Origin: WTFY01 sp965220875
GTDB taxonomy: Bacteria; Pseudomonadota; Gammaproteobacteria; UBA4575
Length of the DNA: 19,855 nt
Assembly: GCA_965220875.1 (NCBI GenBank)
Contig: CBDCRD010000001.1
Coordinates: 1 to 19,855, forward strand
Direction: 5' to 3'
Positions 16,554 through 19,855 of this stretch are shown piece after piece. The notes beneath the pieces were generated by a model, which was given only the letters and a program-made list of their open reading frames with translations, ran no database searches and was not told the origin of the DNA. Position 1 is the first letter of the stretch, and each line of letters opens with the position of its first letter. A program made the position numbers and the translations under genes.

Positions 16554-16598
16554 TGGCGCGCCCGGAGAGACTCGAACTCCCGACCACCTGGTTCGAAA
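16554..16598 (-). tRNA. 3' half of a tRNA, probably tRNA-Arg(TCG), disrupted at the anticodon loop
   Basis: On the minus strand: loop TTTCGAA, 3' anticodon strand CCAGG, variable loop TGGTC, T-arm GGGAG-TTCGAGT-CTCTC, acceptor 3' strand CGGGCGC, discriminator G and an encoded CCA (16554-16556). A matching 5' anticodon strand (CCTGG) is absent, and the sequence turns into element DNA exactly at the loop. The anticodon assignment depends on the loop register and is likely rather than certain. The break lies at the same structural position as in the tRNA-Lys fragment. Confidence 0.7.
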
Positions 16599-16604
16599 GC
16601 AGTA

Positions 16605-16730
16605 TATGAGATGTAAGTATTATTTATTAATCAGTCACTTGCAGCACTTGCCCACTCAATACTGAAGTTGAACAATCAATCACTTAGATCTCACAAAAAC
16701 TTTCAAGTAGCACAAAACTGGCACAGTACG
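16605..16730. mobile_element. Attachment-site arm adjoining the tRNA-Arg fragment
   Basis: This is the counterpart of 12603-12730, clearly similar but not identical. It contains ATTTATTAATCAGTCACTT, CTTGCCCACTCAATACTG, CAATCAATCACTTA, then TAGCACA (16708-16714) and TGGCACA (16719-16725), again 11 bp apart. Same order, same distance from the tRNA break, same orientation. The divergence suggests two related elements rather than a recent duplication. Confidence 0.65.
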
Positions 16731-16796
16731 CTACATGGCAAGATTTGCTTGTCCTATGATCTCGATTCTTTATACTCAAGCCAAAACTTGGTAAAT

Positions 16797-17417
16797 CTAC
16801 CTATGCAAGGTCCCGGATAGAACAGCGATTACTTGAGGAACAAGACGAGCGTACACGATCTTTTCTATATTATATTGGTTTCTTCGGTGCCATCGCTGGC
16901 GAAATTCCGGATACCATGTCCACTGCTGGTTTGACAGTCTGATTACACCTTTGGTTAACCGGGTGAAGAATTTTATCCCTGTCATCACATAGGGACGACC
17001 GTATTCGTGGTCACGGGCAAAGTAGTGCGCCCAGCGCATATCTTTGCGCTTGCCTTGGCTATCAGCTTTGTGTACTTCCAACTCGGCTGACACACTGGCT
17101 TGGCTGGTAACTATGCCTTTTAACCGAACAGGCTTCGGGGATATGATTTGTCCCTTGCCGTCAAAGTGAAGGTGATACTGACCGCCTGCCCCCTTGAAAT
17201 TGTTGTAGACAGTACCCGGCTCAAAAGTAACTTGTATCTGTGAACTCTTTGCTTAATCAACCTTGGTTTCCAGCATAGATACCCTGCGCTTCATTTCTCG
17301 ATACCGCCAACCGAACCAGCCAGTAAAGCCAAGCACTGCTACACCCAAACACCCTGCCAGCCATAAGGTAAGTTGACCGACAATCTGACCCAAGGTAATG
17401 TTTGACAGGGCTTCCAT
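16797..17417 (-). pseudogene. Membrane-anchored protein gene interrupted by an in-frame stop
   Basis: From ATG 17417 the minus strand encodes 54 residues with one membrane helix (QLTLWLAGCLGVAVLGFTGW) and a charged coiled-coil-like tail (WRYREMKRRVSMLETKVD), then TAA at 17253-17255. The same frame continues without a further stop until 16797, for about 150 more codons that look coding (QVTFEPGTVYNNFKGAGGQY, VSAELEVHKADSQG, RWAHYFARDHEYGRPYVMTG). The second part has no ATG before MRW and only a GTG at 17093. The simplest reading is one protein of about 205 residues, an N-terminal anchor plus a soluble domain, broken by a nonsense mutation. Readthrough or two separate genes are alternatives. 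I do not recognise the family. Confidence 0.5.
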
Positions 17418-17452
17418 TGACACATGCTATTCTACCCCGTCTGTTGTGTCAA
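17417..17452 (-). promoter_or_regulatory. Inverted repeat overlapping a candidate promoter
   Basis: TTGACAC (17446-17452, minus strand) and GTGTCAA (17417-17423) are perfect inverse copies 22 bp apart. The first doubles as a -35 TTGACA, with TAGCAT 17 bp downstream as a possible -10. The downstream arm touches the ATG at 17417, so the message would have almost no leader. A dimeric repressor site on the promoter of the membrane protein gene is plausible. Confidence 0.35.
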
Positions 17453-17566
17453 AGGGAACAACGCGTTGTAGTAAGCAGCATCCGCCTTCTTTAGGAACTC
17501 ACTGAAGTTCGAAAACGGAAGTTTCTCAAACTCGGATATCTCCTTGGCGCCCGATGAGAAAGTGGT
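17432..17566 (-). pseudogene. C-terminal fragment of an unknown minus-strand gene
   Basis: An open minus-strand stretch without a start codon reads EFEKLPFSNFSEFLKKADAA, then YYNALFPLTQQTG and TAG at 17432-17434. The composition looks like real protein. It is cut off where the plus-strand transposase begins, so a gene tail has probably been joined to a truncated transposase. The protein is not identified. Confidence 0.3.
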
Positions 17567-18219
17567 TCATGGCTATTGGCCTGATTGTCAACGCCAAGAA
17601 AAGCCTTTCCAGTTGCCAGTTGGCCCGTGATCTAGAACTCACCTACCAGACTGCATGGTTCATGCAGAAGCGCATCCGCGCTGAAATGGCCAGCAAGCAG
17701 GGCACTATCACCTTGCAGGGTATCATCGAGGCTGACGAAACCTACGTAGGCGGCAAGCCACGCAAGTTCAATCGCCGCAAGGACGATGACGACCAGAAGC
17801 CCAATGGCAGGGGCCGTGCTACCAAGAAAACGCCTGTAATCGGTGCTGTAGAGCGTGGCGGCAAGGTAGTTGCCCGCGTAGCTTCAGACCTGACAGGCCA
17901 AGGCGTACTCAAGTTCATCAAGGACACTGTAGACACGGCTGGTTCAGTGCTGATCACCGATGAGTACCGCTCTTACCGGACCGTACGCAAGACGATCCCT
18001 CATTCAGTCATCAATCACAGCAAAGCCTATGCAGAAGGCACAGTTCACACCAATACCATTGAGGGATTTTGGGCGCTTCTCAAGTGGTCATGGTATGGCA
18101 GCCACCACCACTACAACCGGGAGCACATACCGCTCTATGTTGCCGAAACAGCATGGAAGTACAACCACAGGGAGGATGACAACGCATTCGGTTCATTTGT
18201 GCGCGGGTGCTTCGCGTGA
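17554..18219 (+). CDS. IS1595-family (ISXO2-like) transposase, N-terminally truncated
   Basis: This 221-residue protein has the DDE transposase domain of the IS1595/ISXO2 group: LRKWF-like RKWFMAIGLI at the start, YQTAWFMQKRIR, ADETYVGG (Asp61), LITDEYRSY (Asp136) and HTNTIEGFWALLKWSWYGSHHH (acid or Asn near 168-170). Full members carry a further 80-90 N-terminal residues with a zinc ribbon, which are absent here, and the upstream DNA instead encodes a fragment on the other strand. No terminal inverted repeats are evident to me. The stop codon overlaps the GTG of the methyltransferase gene as GTGA. Activity is doubtful. Confidence 0.8.
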   Translation: MRKWFMAIGLIVNAKKSLSSCQLARDLELTYQTAWFMQKRIRAEMASKQGTITLQGIIEADETYVGGKPRKFNRRKDDDDQKPNGRGRATKKTPVIGAVERGGKVVARVASDLTGQGVLKFIKDTVDTAGSVLITDEYRSYRTVRKTIPHSVINHSKAYAEGTVHTNTIEGFWALLKWSWYGSHHHYNREHIPLYVAETAWKYNHREDDNAFGSFVRGCFA

Positions 18220-19508
18220 ACCGCCTGTACTACGGGGATTGCCTGACCATCATGCAGGAAATGCCCCTTGCCAGTGTGGACCTGATCTACCTTGATCCGC
18301 CGTTCAAATCGGACAAGGATTACCACAGCATTTACAAGGATGAGACGGGCCGCCCCTTGCCGGACCAGATCGAGGCGTTCTGCGATATGTGGACCCTCAC
18401 CCCGGAGCGCGAGCGAGCCATCCGGCAAATGCCCGCCATGCTTCGGGAGACGGGTATTGATGACAGCGTGGCAGAGTTCTGGCGCATCTGGATGAATGCG
18501 CTACGCAAGATACAACCGGACCTGCTGGCCTACCTGTCCTACATGGTGGAGCGGCTCATCTGGATGAAGGGCCTTATGAGGCCCGCAGGCTCGATCTGGC
18601 TGCATTGCGATCCTGACGCAAGCCATTACATCAAGGTGATGCTTGACGGGATACTCGGACACAATAACTTCCGCAATGAGATTACCTGGAAGCGCACCAG
18701 CTCGCACAGCGATTCCGGGACTATGGGCTGGGTGCATGACGTTCTGCTGTACTACACCAAGGGCGACAAGTTCACTTTCAACACCGAGCACGTGCCCTAT
18801 GAAAAGGATTACGTGGACAGCCGCTACAGGCCGGACCCGGAAGCAAAGGGGAGGCTTTTCACGGATGGAGACCTGACAGCCAAGGGATTGACGGGCGGCG
18901 GGTACGATTACGAATACAAGGGCAAGCGTGATATGTGGCGCGTGCCACTGGAGACCATGCAAAGACTGGATGCGGAGAATCGCCTGTACTTCACCAGCAA
19001 GGGAGGCATCCGGGTCAAGCGTTACCTTAACGAACTTCCGGGCGTGCCCGTGTCCGATTTATGGGCGGACATTCCACCTGTCAATTCACAGGCCAAGGAA
19101 CGCATGGGGTACAGGACACAGAAACCCCTGAAACTACTAAAGCGGATTATCGAGTTATCCAGCAACACAGGAGACGTGGTATTTGATCCGTTCTGTGGCT
19201 GTGCCACCACGCTTGAAGCTGCACAGGAACTTGGCCGGAACTGGATTGGCATCGACATTGCCATTCACGCGGTCAAGCGGGTTGCCAGAATCAGGCTACA
19301 GGACAGGCTCGGACTGGAAGAGGGCAAGGACTTCAAGATTGACGGGGTTCCGCGCGATCTGGAGGGAGCCAAGGACCTGTGGGAGTGTGACAAGACCACT
19401 TCCAGAAATGGGCTATTGAGCAAGTGGATGGCTTTGTTACCACCAAGCGCACGGCGGACGGCGGCATTGATGGCCGCCTCTACTTCGGGGATTTGGACAG
19501 GGATCTAA
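18216..19508 (+). CDS. Site-specific DNA methyltransferase (N6-adenine/N4-cytosine, beta class), frameshifted at its C-terminal end
   Basis: From GTG 18216 the protein begins MNRLYYGDCL, a typical methyltransferase start. The catalytic motif DPPF is at 27-30 and the AdoMet-binding motif FDPFCGCATTLEAA near 323, followed by NWIGIDI. Catalytic motif first and AdoMet motif last is the beta arrangement, with the target-recognition region between (about 130-290). Homology runs to GAKDLWECDK; from about 19395 the frame gives a nonsense tail ending at TAA 19506-19508. The expected continuation (FQKWAIEQVDGF) is in the next frame, so one base appears lost and a methyltransferase-nuclease fusion of about 544 residues is split. 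GTG 18207 is an alternative start. Confidence 0.8.
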   Translation: MNRLYYGDCLTIMQEMPLASVDLIYLDPPFKSDKDYHSIYKDETGRPLPDQIEAFCDMWTLTPERERAIRQMPAMLRETGIDDSVAEFWRIWMNALRKIQPDLLAYLSYMVERLIWMKGLMRPAGSIWLHCDPDASHYIKVMLDGILGHNNFRNEITWKRTSSHSDSGTMGWVHDVLLYYTKGDKFTFNTEHVPYEKDYVDSRYRPDPEAKGRLFTDGDLTAKGLTGGGYDYEYKGKRDMWRVPLETMQRLDAENRLYFTSKGGIRVKRYLNELPGVPVSDLWADIPPVNSQAKERMGYRTQKPLKLLKRIIELSSNTGDVVFDPFCGCATTLEAAQELGRNWIGIDIAIHAVKRVARIRLQDRLGLEEGKDFKIDGVPRDLEGAKDLWECDKTTSRNGLLSKWMALLPPSARRTAALMAASTSGIWTGI

Positions 19509-19849
19509 AAAGCATGGTGATAGAGGTCAAGGGTGGCAAGAACGTATCTATTGCAGACCTGCGGGCCTTGCATAGTGTCATGGAACGTGACGATGCAGAA
19601 ATGGCTGGCCTGATCATCATGGAGCCACTAGGCAGCCGAAAGGCAAAAAACTTTCAAAAGCTGATCTCCGAGGCGGGTGATATGGTGATACGTAGCAAGC
19701 CGTTTGCTAGGATGCAGATACTTTCAGTGCCGGAGATATTCGAGGGCAAGCGATTTGATACGCCGTACCCCCGCGTGGCAGGTCAGATGTTGTCCAACCA
19801 GAAATTGGACAATTCTAGTGGGGTAAGGTATTTTAAGCCCATAACTTGA
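19396..19849 (+). CDS. Mrr-like restriction nuclease domain, separated by frameshift from the methyltransferase
   Basis: This frame starts within FQKWAIEQVDGF (GTG at 19424 is the first usual start codon, giving 141 residues). It carries the PD-(D/E)XK nuclease signature: Asp in TADGGIDG, then VIEVKGGKN, as in Mrr-type endonucleases. The sequence joins seamlessly to the methyltransferase if one base is restored near 19395, as in single-chain enzymes that carry both modification and cleavage domains. The overlap with the methyltransferase frame, and no ribosome site before the GTG, argue against independent translation. It ends at TGA 19847-19849. Whether it cuts unmodified or methylated DNA is not predictable here. 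Confidence 0.7.
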
Positions 19850-19855
19850 AATTAC

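Noticed and set aside
16089..16587. Short ORFs on both strands between the receptor and the tRNA-Arg fragment
   Set aside because: No homology I recognise, no ribosome sites, and conflicting overlaps.
1..19855. CRISPR array or complete tRNA or rRNA gene
   Set aside because: No regularly spaced repeats with spacers are present, and only 3' halves of two tRNAs were found.

Overview
The window looks like a chromosome segment of a member of the Pseudomonadota, probably a gammaproteobacterium. The reasons are a Tat-dependent Urt-type ABC transporter, lipoproteins with a lipobox, outer-membrane beta-barrels, a TonB-dependent receptor, and tRNA 3' ends that encode CCA. The left two thirds (1-12,050) has moderate GC and mostly intact genes. 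The right third (12,050-19,855) is an accessory region of tRNA fragments, broken genes, a transposase and a restriction-modification gene, with one strongly GC-rich block (about 13.35-16.1 kb).

Left edge (1-1604, minus strand): a tubulin/FtsZ-superfamily protein runs off the window at its C-terminal end. It carries a GLGGGTGSG loop. A short well-translated ORF precedes it and overlaps its reading frame at TTGA, so it uses reinitiation, frameshifting, or carries a lesion. A sigma70-like promoter and a 94-residue protein of unknown function lie upstream.

Transport operon (1740-6831, plus strand): five genes in the order urtA-urtB-urtC-urtD-urtE encode a binding protein, two permeases and two ATPases of the urea/short-chain-amide branch of the HAAT ABC transporters. 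A perfect 28-bp palindrome separates the binding-protein gene from the permease genes.

Middle (6903-12027): a minus-strand alpha/beta hydrolase is divergent from a plus-strand protein strikingly like eukaryotic steroid 5-alpha-reductase. Three minus-strand envelope genes follow: two lipoproteins with TbpB-like barrel ends and one outer-membrane beta-barrel protein.

Accessory region (12050-19855): two 3' halves of different tRNA genes, Lys(TTT) at 12556 and Arg(TCG) at 16554, lie about 4 kb apart on the same strand. Each is followed by the same roughly 120-bp sequence carrying short direct repeats, which resembles integrase arm sites. This suggests two related tRNA-targeting integrative elements in tandem. 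The first unit holds a NYN-domain remnant and the GC-rich TonB-dependent receptor gene. The second holds an interrupted membrane protein gene, an N-terminally truncated IS1595-type transposase, and a DNA methyltransferase/Mrr-like nuclease gene split by a frameshift. No integrase gene is visible.
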